IMG/VR virus record: IMGVR_UViG_3300025736_000116
Span: 1-30,438 of that record
Length of the DNA stretch: 30,438 bases
From: a virus
Reading direction: 5' to 3' (one strand)
The notes under the pieces are model-generated. The model was given only the letters and a program-made list of their open reading frames with translations, had not been told where the DNA came from and ran no database searches. Below are positions 7,569-16,428 of the stretch, piece by piece. The position numbers and the translations under genes were made by a program. Each line of letters begins with the position of its first letter. Position 1 is the stretch's first letter.

Positions 7569-8747
7569 GTGCCCTCACAGGAAAAACCTCCTCTTAATTA
7601 TGATGATGTTATTGTTCTTGATGAAAAAAACCGCATGTTTGCAGTTTGGAGCACGGCAGAAATTAAGGATAAACAAGGCGACCTAATTCCCTTTGAAGCA
7701 GTGATGAAAATTATTCCAATTATACTCAAGAGGCGTGCACCCATTACGATTGCACACACCAACAAGATTGTTGGGGAAGTAATAGGCATGCTTCCAGGAA
7801 TACATCCCAAGTACAAGGTTCCGGCAGTAAGAACCATGGGGAGAATTTTTGATGATTATAGGGCTGATGATGCAGCTTGGGAAGGTTTGAAATCCGGAAA
7901 ATACAAAGAATCTTCCATGGGTGGCCAGCAAGCGGGCAGAGATGCAAATGGAGAAGTTGAATGGGTTGAAACCTGCGAGATTGCGATTGTGGAAGCCGGA
8001 GCCAACCCTGGTGCAGATGACATGGTTCTTTCCATGGCAAAAGCAGGAGGGGAAGTGGGAAAAGAATACGATATGGAGCAAGTGAAAATGGGGATTGGAG
8101 TGGAAATGGAGCACACCAAAGACCCAAGAACCGCACTTAAAATTGCACTTGACCACCTGGACGAAAGCTCAGATTATTACACTAAACTCAAAGAAGTAGA
8201 ATCAGAACAAAAATCACGCTCCGCAAAGGAGGATGGGAACATGGCAGAAGAAGAACCAAAAACCCCAGTGGTACCTCCGGAAAATCCGGAAGATGCCAAA
8301 AAGCAGGAACCTGGTACTCAGGAACCCGTAACCCCAGTTGCGGAGCCTGAAGAGGACAAGTACGTGCAGCTTGAAAAGCGCATGGCAAAGATGGAGGAGA
8401 GTATTCCTGAAATTGTAAAAGAAGCAATTGCAGAAGCACTCAAAGCTCCGGAAACTCCTGAGGGAGCAGATATGGCGCTGGGCAAGGAAGACGAACCCGC
8501 GCCAGCTGCAAAGCCCGCAGAAGCAAAGCCAGAAGAACCGAAGAAACCAGCCGCAGTTGAGGAACTGAATAAATCCCTGGAAACTTCGAAAACTCCAAGG
8601 CCCGATGCAGCAGAGAAAAAAGACAAGGGCTTTGCTATGGAAAAGGCACAGAGGAAAGCAGGAAGGTCAGAAAACCCCGCAGCAGACATTGCGAGAGGAA
8701 AAACCACATTAAGCACCCTTGATTTGGTGAAGGGGAAAGTGAAGTAA
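7569..8747 (+). CDS. Prohead serine protease (XkdF-like) with DUF5661-like segment and scaffold
   Basis: 392 residues, GTG start. Residues 10-155 resemble XkdF-type prohead proteases: AVWSTAEIKDKQGDLIPFEA, candidate catalytic His63 in IAHTNKIVGEVIG, and candidate nucleophile Ser115/116 in ESSMGGQQ. Residues 177-208 (GVEMEHTKDPRTALKIALDH followed by LDESSDYYTKL) match the DUF5661 pattern. The remainder is Pro/Glu/Lys/Ala-rich with a coiled-coil stretch (KRMAKMEESIPEIVKEAIAE), as expected of a scaffolding domain. The protein would nucleate the procapsid around the portal, then cleave scaffold and possibly the capsid N-terminus. It lies immediately upstream of the major capsid gene. Catalytic residue assignments are by pattern only. 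Confidence 0.8.
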   Translation: MPSQEKPPLNYDDVIVLDEKNRMFAVWSTAEIKDKQGDLIPFEAVMKIIPIILKRRAPITIAHTNKIVGEVIGMLPGIHPKYKVPAVRTMGRIFDDYRADDAAWEGLKSGKYKESSMGGQQAGRDANGEVEWVETCEIAIVEAGANPGADDMVLSMAKAGGEVGKEYDMEQVKMGIGVEMEHTKDPRTALKIALDHLDESSDYYTKLKEVESEQKSRSAKEDGNMAEEEPKTPVVPPENPEDAKKQEPGTQEPVTPVAEPEEDKYVQLEKRMAKMEESIPEIVKEAIAEALKAPETPEGADMALGKEDEPAPAAKPAEAKPEEPKKPAAVEELNKSLETSKTPRPDAAEKKDKGFAMEKAQRKAGRSENPAADIARGKTTLSTLDLVKGKVK

Positions 8748-8763
8748 AGGTAAGGTGAAAAAT

Positions 8764-9948
8764 ATGATACCCACACGAGAAAATCTTGCCCTTATGGAAG
8801 AACTCATAGCGGAAAACTATGGGGGAACCCCGAGGGGACCAGAAGAAATTAGGGACATGGCCAAGATAGATGCACCAATTCTTTCAACCACAAGCGGATT
8901 TTTCAACACCGTTTTCGGAGCATCTGTTTTTGAACAGCTGAACAACAGTTCAACATTGTTTAACCTGCTTCCGAAATTCGCATACAAACGCGGAGGTTTC
9001 AGATCCGGAGAAACAAGGTACATAGCAAGCGGTATTGGTGTTGCTGAAAACGGGGCAATTCCGGACAGCGTAATGCCCACCAGGAAACAGATTACTGTTG
9101 GAATCAAGGAGCACGCAATCGCTCTCGAGTATTCCGAAAGGGAAAGGCTGCTTGCACAAACTGACGATGATGTTGGTTTTGATGTGGCACATGAACTCGA
9201 GCTTGCGAAAAACTCTTTCGTATATGCGTTTGATGCGGATCTAAACGGGAACGTCACAACCGTGGCAGGAAACAACGTGGAATCGATTGACCGTGTTGTT
9301 TCTTCATACGGAGAAGTAACCAACTGCGCTGATGTGAACGCCAACGATTCCGACATTTACTCACAGGACAGGGATGCAGGAGCAACGGTTTATGATGCGT
9401 ATGTAAACCATAACTCGAATGCTGCACATAATCTTTCAGATAAGATTGTGAGGGCAGTTGTTGAGAACACGGTTACGGCAGGAGCAAACCCGAAAACCCA
9501 AACCTGGTACACAGGAGAGGATACCTATGCACAGCTCATTGCTTTGTATGGGTCCCAGATGAGGTACACACAGCCTCACGACAATCCATTTGCAGCCGGA
9601 ACGAAAGTGGAAGGCGATGGAAAGGCTGTGGGTTCGAATTTCGGAATGGAGATGGCAACACTGTACGGAAGGCCCATTTATGTAGCGCCCTCTGACAAAG
9701 TTGTGGCTCCGGGTAACTCCGTGATTTCAAACCTGTACTTGCTTGACACAGGTTATGACAAGGTGTACAACGAACCCATTCTTGGAATAAAGACGCTTCA
9801 GGCGCCTATTATTGCAAGGACTACTCTAAGGGAATTTCCAGCGCACGCAAAACTCGGAAACGAGCACGTAATTTATGCGGCAATGGAATTGGAGTGCAAG
9901 AGGTTCAACATTCAGGGCAAAGCCAGAGATCTTGACGTGGTCGTTTAG
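8764..9948 (+). CDS. Major capsid protein (HK97 fold)
   Basis: 394 residues from ATG 8764, preceded by GGTGA at 8754-8758; a GTG at 8755 in frame is probably part of that ribosome site. The N-terminal region (1-50) is helical and charged, like a delta domain or N-arm. Then follow GFFNTVFGASVFEQLNNSS, a strand-rich body, LYGRPIYVAPSDKV near 300 and FPAHAKLGNEHVIYAAMELE near the C-terminus, typical of HK97-type capsid proteins. It directly follows the protease-scaffold gene, which strengthens the call. Whether the N-terminus is removed by the protease is unknown. Confidence 0.88.
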   Translation: MIPTRENLALMEELIAENYGGTPRGPEEIRDMAKIDAPILSTTSGFFNTVFGASVFEQLNNSSTLFNLLPKFAYKRGGFRSGETRYIASGIGVAENGAIPDSVMPTRKQITVGIKEHAIALEYSERERLLAQTDDDVGFDVAHELELAKNSFVYAFDADLNGNVTTVAGNNVESIDRVVSSYGEVTNCADVNANDSDIYSQDRDAGATVYDAYVNHNSNAAHNLSDKIVRAVVENTVTAGANPKTQTWYTGEDTYAQLIALYGSQMRYTQPHDNPFAAGTKVEGDGKAVGSNFGMEMATLYGRPIYVAPSDKVVAPGNSVISNLYLLDTGYDKVYNEPILGIKTLQAPIIARTTLREFPAHAKLGNEHVIYAAMELECKRFNIQGKARDLDVVV

Positions 9949-9985
9949 ACCCGTCAGTTCTCAATTAAACTAAAGGTGAGTGTGT

Positions 9986-10315
9986 ATGGCAAAGGTACTG
10001 AAAACCAAAAGAAAGGGCAACTTCAACGCCCACGTGAGCAATGGAGGAATTTACAATTTCCTCTATAATCCAGCTTGCAAGGGAATGCAGCTTGTTATGA
10101 ACGACAAGCACGCAGAAGAAATTCTGGATAAATACCCAGGAGAATTTGAAGTTATACCTGAAAATAAGTGGCCTGAACGTTTTAAGGATAAGGCAAAAGA
10201 GCTTCATGCAGCCCGCGTAAAGGAGGCAGCAAAAGCATTCCCAGATCTCATTAATGAGAAGGTTTTGAAACCCGCAAAAGAAGCAGTGGGCATAAAGCCT
10301 AAGGGAGGCAAGTGA
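9986..10315 (+). CDS. Small hypothetical protein after the capsid gene
   Basis: 109 residues from ATG 9986, with GGTGAG five bases upstream (9975-9980). The product starts MAKVLKTKRKGNFNAHVSNG, has a middle segment ACKGMQLVMNDKHAEEILDKYPG and ends with a basic helix (KPAKEAVGIKPKGGK). It resembles short proteins that often follow capsid genes and may be an accessory virion or connector protein, but I do not recognise a family. The start context GTGTGTATG recurs at two later genes. Confidence 0.65.
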   Translation: MAKVLKTKRKGNFNAHVSNGGIYNFLYNPACKGMQLVMNDKHAEEILDKYPGEFEVIPENKWPERFKDKAKELHAARVKEAAKAFPDLINEKVLKPAKEAVGIKPKGGK

Positions 10316-10316
10316 A

Positions 10317-10592
10317 ATGGCATTTGAAGCAGTAAAACTCAGGGAAGGAGTTATCGGCGATATAGCGTACCAAGTGCACACATGGTCAGCTGGTTCTGAT
10401 GCCACAGGTGTGATTGTTACAGGCTTCAGCGGGATTCTCATGGCTATTCCGAACAACGGAGAAAATGTTTCCGAAGGTTCGAAGGTTGAGGAAAACGTTG
10501 GAGCAGGTGGAGCCGAAAACGGTTCAGTTAAGATTACCCCAGCCGATACGACAAACGGTGTTGGGAGAATCTTGATTTTGGGAACCAGGTGA
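10317..10592 (+). CDS. Small Gly/Val-rich protein, possible capsid decoration protein
   Basis: 91 residues, starting one base after the previous stop. The sequence is beta-rich, with short strands separated by Gly-rich turns (GDIAYQVHTWSAGSDATGVI; SGILMAIPNNGE; GSVKITPADTTNGVGRILIL). Such compact beta proteins directly downstream of the capsid gene are often capsid decoration proteins or small structural proteins. That role is inferred from position only. It overlaps the next gene through GTGA. Confidence 0.6.
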   Translation: MAFEAVKLREGVIGDIAYQVHTWSAGSDATGVIVTGFSGILMAIPNNGENVSEGSKVEENVGAGGAENGSVKITPADTTNGVGRILILGTR

Positions 10593-11692
10593 GGAAAGTG
10601 AAGAATCTCCTACTCACCCTTTTGCTTCTTGCAGTGGTGTTTGCCGGGGATTCATCAAGCACAGCTTCCCAGCTTCGATTCTGGGACGTATCAGATTTCC
10701 ATCTCGACCCAATATTTTACGCAGATGAAAGCGTAAGCGAGCCGGGAATATTCGGTGAAGTTCGTGCCATTAATTTCAGCAATGAGCAAAGCGGAACCGA
10801 CAATACGTTTTACCTGCTTGATGAAGAAGGCACTGCTATCTATACCAGAACAGTGGCAGCCGGTTCAAGCCATTACAACCGAAGTGCAGGAGCAAATTAC
10901 ACGGTTTACGGAAAAATAACTGCAAGCATTAAAAGCAACTGGACGGGAGGGGGAACCTTGCCAAGCGCAAATTTGGTTTCGTGGTTTAGGCTCGATGAGG
11001 GCACTGGAAACACAACTGCGGATCAAGAAAGCGTGAATACGCTTGAGCTTGGGACAAACAGCTCCAACCGACCTTCTTGGGATACCGTTGGAAAAATCAA
11101 CAATGCAACCACCCTTGATGGGACAAGCGATTGGATGCGCTTGAACCACAGCGCATACACGAACTTCACATATTCCAATGCGTTTGCGGTTGTTATGTGG
11201 TTTTACCCAGTGGAAGCTCCAGGCACCAATGAAACGTATTACATTTGGCATAGAGGAGTGCTTTCGGCAAGCAATGCAACCGGAGAAAATAGTTCATCTG
11301 TAAGGGTGTTAAATTCCTCCACAGTGCAGTTTGCACTAAAGCTCAATGATACGGATTGGGATGTAAACTATACGGAAACGGGCTTGTTCAGTGGAAATAC
11401 CTGGACACAGTACGCTTTTGTGTACAATGATTCCAAGGCAGAGATTTGGAAGAACGGAGCCAAGGTTGCCAATGTAACCTTCGCAGCTGTGCAAACCCTG
11501 AATGTAACCACTGAGCCGTTTTACTTTGGCGATGGTTACGATTCCTGGAACAACAGTGTTGCAATCTGGGGAGCAGTATTGTACGATGAAATTTACATCT
11601 TCAATACAACGCTCGATTCCACGGAACTTGGATATTTGTATAGCCAAGATACCGGCAACCATGCCAATGTGAAAGTGGTGAGCAAGAGGTAA
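10589..11692 (+). CDS. Exported LamG/ConA-like protein 1
   Basis: 367 residues. The GTG at 10589 overlaps the previous stop; a second GTG at 10598 is possible. A clear signal peptide follows (KNLLLTLLLLAVVFAGDSSS). Residues about 127-349 form a LamG/concanavalin-type jelly roll: NLVSWFRLDEGTGNTTADQ, the 'GKINNATTLDGTSDWMRL' pattern, AFAVVMWFYPVE, WTQYAFVYNDSKAEIWKNGA and YDEIYIFNTTLDSTELGYLY. N-X-S/T sequons are very frequent, as in glycosylated archaeal surface proteins. Such a domain usually binds sugars. A signal peptide is odd in a virion gene cluster because heads assemble in the cytoplasm. The protein may be displayed on the host surface, or join virions late. No transmembrane anchor is seen at the C-terminus. 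Confidence 0.8.
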   Translation: MRKVKNLLLTLLLLAVVFAGDSSSTASQLRFWDVSDFHLDPIFYADESVSEPGIFGEVRAINFSNEQSGTDNTFYLLDEEGTAIYTRTVAAGSSHYNRSAGANYTVYGKITASIKSNWTGGGTLPSANLVSWFRLDEGTGNTTADQESVNTLELGTNSSNRPSWDTVGKINNATTLDGTSDWMRLNHSAYTNFTYSNAFAVVMWFYPVEAPGTNETYYIWHRGVLSASNATGENSSSVRVLNSSTVQFALKLNDTDWDVNYTETGLFSGNTWTQYAFVYNDSKAEIWKNGAKVANVTFAAVQTLNVTTEPFYFGDGYDSWNNSVAIWGAVLYDEIYIFNTTLDSTELGYLYSQDTGNHANVKVVSKR

Positions 11693-11696
11693 TGCT

Positions 11697-12173
11697 ATGG
11701 GAAAGGGAACAGATAGACCAAAAATCCGAGGAATTGCAAAATGGGAGCTCTATGACAAGGACGGAAACCTGAAAGAGGAAGGCACGGCTGAGAACGAGAT
11801 TAAAAACCTCGGCTTGGCTGAATGCGCAAAACTTTCAGGGGACAGTCTTGGGGGCACCGCTTTCCTTGCCCTCGCGCTTGGTTCTGACAACACAGCAAAC
11901 GACCCGGCTCAAACCACATTGGTTGCTGAAATTGTAACCAATGGGGGGGAAAGGTCTGCGGCCACAGTGAGTTCACAAACCACAGCAGTTGCGGATGATA
12001 CTGCAAGGTACGTGCACCAGTGGACATTTACCGGAGCCCTGACTATCCAGGAGGTTGCAATACTCAATAATTCTGGTGCAGCAGGGGTAATGCTCGGAAG
12101 GCTCATAATTGGGCCTGTAACGGTCGCTGATGGGGACACGCTGAACTTCCAATATGATACCGTCTTTGGGTGA
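11697..12173 (+). CDS. Phage structural protein (tail-fibre-like beta protein)
   Basis: 158 residues. The start is ATG 11697, four bases after the preceding stop. The pattern is that of a recurrent phage structural family: AKWELYDKDGNLKEEG, FLALALGSDNTANDP, LVAEIV, YVHQWTFTGALTIQEVAILN, MLGRLIIGPVTVADGDTLNF, Y-x-x-x-F end. It has no signal peptide, unlike both neighbours. It may be a minor tail or fibre component or an adaptor for the flanking LamG proteins. It overlaps the frame of the next gene's longest reading by 20 bases, but the likely next start lies 13 bases after its stop. Confidence 0.65.
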   Translation: MGKGTDRPKIRGIAKWELYDKDGNLKEEGTAENEIKNLGLAECAKLSGDSLGGTAFLALALGSDNTANDPAQTTLVAEIVTNGGERSAATVSSQTTAVADDTARYVHQWTFTGALTIQEVAILNNSGAAGVMLGRLIIGPVTVADGDTLNFQYDTVFG

Positions 12174-12186
12174 TCAATTGGGTTCG

Positions 12187-14982
12187 ATGGGAATGGGGAA
12201 CTTTGCCAGGAGCACAGCCCTATTCTCAATTTTATTTCTTTTTCTTTTTTCAAGCATTTCTTTTGCAGCCAATTGGACAATAGAAGGGGATTCTGTTGTT
12301 TGGAATAATAGCATTGCAAACATACGCTGCAATGCTTACAGCACTGGCCTGATTAATCAGGAACAGGTATGTGAATTTGATTATTTTGGAAGCGCAAGCA
12401 AAACATTGAACTCCTCTTTTGTATTCAATAAAGATGATGGGGTAACTCCGAAGGCAGCTTACCTATGGAGGAACATAAGCCACGTTGCATATCACATGGT
12501 TGAAAAACCAGTGTACCATTCATGGGAACTTTCAAATGTTTCTTCCATAAAAACTACTTCCGGAGCCTGTGATTTTGGAGCTGAAACCTGCTCCATAAAA
12601 CGAAACGTAACAATAAATGGAAGTAGCTCAGTACACTGCTTTGATTCTTGGGTAAACGATTCCGGAGAATACACTTTGAGCTGTACTTATCTTTCACCCG
12701 TTAGTGAAACGTACCCAAAATATTATTTTGATTGGGCTCCAATAACCGGGTTGTTTGAGATTTCCAAGTTTGGAAATTATGTAGTTGGCACCATACAAAG
12801 CACCTGGGTGGAGAACCAATCCAGAGAAGTAAAATTTGAATATTTAACGGAGCCAGGAACCCAGGGGAAGTTTGACATTTATTTCCATACTGGCTCTGCA
12901 CAAGAAGCGAAAGCTGACCCTTCAAAAATAATTCTTAAACTTGATCCTTGGTGGGGGGGTTCTTCTTGGGATTATAAGAAGCAAGTTACTTTAACTTCTG
13001 GAGTAAACAGCACTCTCACTGATTTTCCCGTTCACATTATTATGGATACTGCGACCTTAATCAGTGCAGGAAAAATGCAAGGAGATTGTGATGATATTAG
13101 AGTTCTTAACTCTTCCGAAGACGGGGAATTGGATTATGAAATAGAATATGGAACCTGCAATACTTCAGCAACGGTTGTATGGGTGAAAATCCCGACGTTC
13201 TATAATTCAAGCACAACAAACAGCGTTTATGCTTACTATGGAAATGCGGGGGCTTCAAATGGAGAAGATGCACTCACAGTATGGAGAGATGCAGGATTTG
13301 TGGGAGTGTATCATTTTAATACAAATATTTCTTTGTTTGATAGTGCAGGATATAACAATCTAACTCAAAACCCAACAGACCATAATTGTATTTTTCAATC
13401 TTCAACAGGGAAGTTTGGTAATGAGGTGAATTTCTCCAATGATTGTAAATATAATATAACTCCGTTTACAGCACTTCCAATAGGAAATAATGATTTTTAT
13501 ATGTCTGCATTTCATACACCTGAAACTACGGCAGCCACTTACTCACAAGGAATCTTCTGTTACGGAGCAATGAATAATGCAAAACTACTTTCTGCAAAGT
13601 TCAATGGCAAGTCGGTCTATGAACTAAATTATTGGAGCACAACCATAGAAAAAGGTACCCCTAACTTTGGGGACCTTTCTTATGTGAGCTGGGGATACTC
13701 AAATTCAGCATATACATTTAACCTTAATGCCACCACAAGTAGTGGTAATCAAGCTGCAATTAATACTGGCACTTCAGGAGGATTTTTTGTTGGTGGAAAT
13801 TTTTGGGATATTGGAGCAGGAGCAGCCTCTCACTATTACGGGACTATTGATGAACTGCGGTTTGCAAATGTTACAAAGACTAATGATTGGAGTGTTGCGG
13901 AATACCTACAGGCTTATGTAGTTGGTGCAGAAGAAGTCTCACAAAACCCACCTGTTTTTAATTCAAGCGAACTTGGGCCTGCAACCCTCTACAAAAATAC
14001 AACTGTTTGGGGTGCAGTTTCCTATAACCACACAACCGAAGCAACCTACACAGCCATAATGGGTCTGGCCATAAACGGAACCATCATAGGTTCTTTCAAT
14101 CAAACCAATGCAAGTTATTCAAATGGCACAATCTATAATTACACCAGCTTTGATATTTCAGCATACACTCATGGGGACAATGTTTCATTATGGACTCAAG
14201 CGAAGGTAAGCAGCGCTGAAGGGGATTTCTCAGAAATCGAATACACAGCAAACATAACCATTGGAAACTATGGCCCGGACATAGAAAACCTCACGATTAC
14301 AGATCCACTCTACAATGGCACGAACGCAACAGGAACAGCCGATTTTTGGGACTTGGAAGGGGACAGCATAGTATGTGATTTCAACTGGTACGTGAACTCT
14401 ACAAGCATTTACAATGACACTCAGAGCCCTTGCCTTAATTCCTCTGTGTTTGAATGGGGAAATTATACAATTGGGGACACCGTAAACTTCATAGTAAACG
14501 CTTCTGATTCGGAAGGAGATACCGGAGGCCCGACAAATAGCTCAAATGTAGTGGTGGCTGCTGAACCAAATGCTTCCGGAACAGCATTGTATATTTGGAA
14601 TGGTGCAGCTTGGATTGATTATGATAATTCCAGCAACTTGCTCAGGTTCAGATGCAGCAACCCTTTCCCTTCATATTGCCAGCCCACAAACCAGGATAAT
14701 GATACCGCGCAGCCAATATTCAACAATACAAATGATGGGGGCGTGAATGCAACCTGGTCAGCAATAAAATCAAACGTTACCTGGGCAACAGCGAGCTTGC
14801 TTTGTGATGATGGCGTGGACCCCTTGGGAGCCGTAAACCTCTCAACCACATACCAGAACTACTCAACAAGCACATTAATCCCAGGTGCAGGCAATTATAT
14901 TTATTGCTGGCTGTACGTGGCGAGCGTGTCCGATCCATTCCCAAGGAATTTTGAAATCTATGTACTGAACGGAGGCGAGTAA
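12187..14982 (+). CDS. Large exported DUF2341 + LamG surface protein
   Basis: 931 residues from ATG 12187. ATG 12193 is equally possible, and the frame is open back to 12154 inside the previous gene. The signal peptide is clear (TALFSILFLFLFSSISFAAN). Residues about 261-360 match DUF2341 (SSWDYKKQVTL; FPVHIIMDTATLIS; DDIRVLNSSEDGELDYEIE; VWVKIPTFY; VYAYYGNAGASNGED). Residues about 360-577 form a LamG-like domain (VGVYHFNTN; GTIDELRFANV). The rest is Ig/CARDB-like repeats dense in N-X-S/T sequons. No C-terminal anchor is visible. The first half is richer in A+T than neighbouring genes, suggesting a recent acquisition, probably from host surface-protein genes. Likely roles are receptor or host-surface binding, a spike, or surface masking after infection. 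Confidence 0.82.
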   Translation: MGMGNFARSTALFSILFLFLFSSISFAANWTIEGDSVVWNNSIANIRCNAYSTGLINQEQVCEFDYFGSASKTLNSSFVFNKDDGVTPKAAYLWRNISHVAYHMVEKPVYHSWELSNVSSIKTTSGACDFGAETCSIKRNVTINGSSSVHCFDSWVNDSGEYTLSCTYLSPVSETYPKYYFDWAPITGLFEISKFGNYVVGTIQSTWVENQSREVKFEYLTEPGTQGKFDIYFHTGSAQEAKADPSKIILKLDPWWGGSSWDYKKQVTLTSGVNSTLTDFPVHIIMDTATLISAGKMQGDCDDIRVLNSSEDGELDYEIEYGTCNTSATVVWVKIPTFYNSSTTNSVYAYYGNAGASNGEDALTVWRDAGFVGVYHFNTNISLFDSAGYNNLTQNPTDHNCIFQSSTGKFGNEVNFSNDCKYNITPFTALPIGNNDFYMSAFHTPETTAATYSQGIFCYGAMNNAKLLSAKFNGKSVYELNYWSTTIEKGTPNFGDLSYVSWGYSNSAYTFNLNATTSSGNQAAINTGTSGGFFVGGNFWDIGAGAASHYYGTIDELRFANVTKTNDWSVAEYLQAYVVGAEEVSQNPPVFNSSELGPATLYKNTTVWGAVSYNHTTEATYTAIMGLAINGTIIGSFNQTNASYSNGTIYNYTSFDISAYTHGDNVSLWTQAKVSSAEGDFSEIEYTANITIGNYGPDIENLTITDPLYNGTNATGTADFWDLEGDSIVCDFNWYVNSTSIYNDTQSPCLNSSVFEWGNYTIGDTVNFIVNASDSEGDTGGPTNSSNVVVAAEPNASGTALYIWNGAAWIDYDNSSNLLRFRCSNPFPSYCQPTNQDNDTAQPIFNNTNDGGVNATWSAIKSNVTWATASLLCDDGVDPLGAVNLSTTYQNYSTSTLIPGAGNYIYCWLYVASVSDPFPRNFEIYVLNGGE

Positions 14983-15501
14983 GTGCCAGAAGATTTTGGA
15001 GGAGGAACAGTAAACTTTGATTATTCTTATGATGATTCAGATTCCATCACGATTAATGAAGACGGAACAATGGATATTTCCCTGCACGGAAGTGATTCCA
15101 TAAGCCCAACTGAAGCCAGCCAAAAGGGAATAACAATGGGCTCTTCGGATTCAGTAACAACTACAGAACAAGGAAATTCTGACATAGGCTCCGGAGGCAC
15201 CGATTCTATTTCACAAACTGAAGCTCACGTAACAGCATGGGGAAGCTCCAGAAGCGATTCGATTGCACCCACTGAAGATTCACAGATGGATATTGGAATG
15301 CAAAGCACGGATTCCATTACTCCTGCGGAAGATAGTGATATGGATCTCGGGGCTTCCAGGAGCGACAACATTACGCTTACAGATTCAGGGTATTGGGCAA
15401 CACCAGGAGGGTTGCGAGCCCATAGAACGGTGTCAGGTATTTATGGTTTGCGTTCGATTGATGGAGATGGGGGAGAAAGTACAGTAAACGAGGTGTCATA
15501 G
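14983..15501 (+). CDS. Acidic 18-residue-repeat protein (candidate fibre/solenoid)
   Basis: 172 residues, GTG start directly after the preceding stop with GGAGGCGAG upstream. After 18 N-terminal residues there are six full repeats of exactly 18 residues (19-126) and a partial seventh. The consensus is (S/T)DSI(S/T/A)xTE followed by a D/S/G-rich stretch with M-D-I-G. The product is very acidic and lacks Cys. Exact spacing without gaps suggests a beta-solenoid or beta-fibre in which each repeat is one coil, possibly binding metal through Asp. The C-terminal 40 residues (GLRAHRTVSGIYGLRSIDGD) are different and may be a cap. Its position between the LamG protein and the connector suggests a virion fibre. 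I do not recognise a named family. Confidence 0.75.
   Translation: MPEDFGGGTVNFDYSYDDSDSITINEDGTMDISLHGSDSISPTEASQKGITMGSSDSVTTTEQGNSDIGSGGTDSISQTEAHVTAWGSSRSDSIAPTEDSQMDIGMQSTDSITPAEDSDMDLGASRSDNITLTDSGYWATPGGLRAHRTVSGIYGLRSIDGDGGESTVNEVS
15037..15360 (+). repeat. Six in-frame 54-base repeats inside the repeat protein gene
   Basis: Each 54-base unit encodes an 18-residue repeat that begins (S/T)DS(I/V). Units begin at 15037, 15091, 15145, 15199, 15253 and 15307; a degenerate seventh begins at 15361. The DNA copies have diverged, while the period is conserved exactly, so selection is acting on protein structure rather than on recent duplication. Confidence 0.8.
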
Positions 15502-16419
15502 ATGGGACAATACTTCCAATGGAGTTCACCGGTTGCGAATGCAGATTGGGATAAATTCCTTGTTAAAAGGGCAGCCACGGAAGCAGGTGTGTATGCCACA
15601 ATTGACACAATAAATGCCAAGGATGCAAACGAAGAATGGGTAACTGGGTATTGGGATGAGAACGGAGGAACCAACAGCTTCTATAAAGTACAGGCCCAGA
15701 ATACGGATACCGGAGTTCTTGGAGGCGACAGCGATACAATAGGCAGCACAACTTATGCTCCCATGTACACTACTCCTCAAAAGGTTGCTTCACTCATGCA
15801 AATTGACCAGAGGGGGGGAGATACGCGGCCAGATATTTATGAAATTCTTGAGCTCATAACCTGGGCAGAAGATGAAATTGACCAGGAAACAATGCACGCC
15901 TGGCGGGTGCGGTATTCCATGTCTGAAGCCGGAGCAGATACAGCTTCACCAGATTGGGAATACCATGATATCGGAACAGCTTACAGCAAGCGTGCAGGTT
16001 TTCCAATTCACTTAATCCAAAGAAAAATAAGAGATTTTGATTCCAGTGAAGGAGATGCCCTGCAAGTTTGGGATGGAAATTCATACGTGGATTATCTTGT
16101 GGATAAAACAGAAGGCAGAAATGAAGATTGGTGGATGGACAATGCCAATGGAATATTATATTTGATAGACGTAACCAGCGTAAACAGATCATTTCCAGTA
16201 AGAGTGAAATACCGATATGGGGAAACAAGTGTTCCCAAAGACATTACAAAACTCGCTACACTGTTGATTGCAGTGGATATTGCAACCTCGAGCGACAGAA
16301 GTTATGCAATTCCTTCAGGTGGGGAAACGATTCGCATGGAATCAAAAATATCCACCTGGAGAAAAAGCATTGAAAAGATAATGGCAAACAGGACTGAGCT
16401 ACAAGTAGCCGGCTTGTGA
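15502..16419 (+). CDS. Head-tail connector/adaptor with N-terminal FN3-like domain (probable)
   Basis: 305 residues, ATG immediately after the previous stop. Residues 1-90 look like a fibronectin-III-type beta domain (FQWSSPVANADWDKFLVKRA; WDENGGTNSFYKVQAQN). Residues 95-150 are helical and acidic (VASLMQIDQRGGDTRPDIYE; ITWAEDEIDQETMHAWR), as in gp6/gp15-type connector rings. The C-terminus contains VKYRYGETSVPKDITKLATL, LIAVDIATSSD and SKISTWRKSIEKIM, typical of head-completion adaptors. Position just before tail completion and tail tube proteins supports an Ad1-type connector. The FN3-like fusion is unusual. Confidence 0.65.
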   Translation: MGQYFQWSSPVANADWDKFLVKRAATEAGVYATIDTINAKDANEEWVTGYWDENGGTNSFYKVQAQNTDTGVLGGDSDTIGSTTYAPMYTTPQKVASLMQIDQRGGDTRPDIYEILELITWAEDEIDQETMHAWRVRYSMSEAGADTASPDWEYHDIGTAYSKRAGFPIHLIQRKIRDFDSSEGDALQVWDGNSYVDYLVDKTEGRNEDWWMDNANGILYLIDVTSVNRSFPVRVKYRYGETSVPKDITKLATLLIAVDIATSSDRSYAIPSGGETIRMESKISTWRKSIEKIMANRTELQVAGL

Positions 16420-16428
16420 TGTGTGTGT

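Noticed and set aside
13727-13921. 64-codon frame inside the large surface protein gene
   Set aside because: It is an out-of-frame reading of a long gene with intact DUF2341 and LamG domains.
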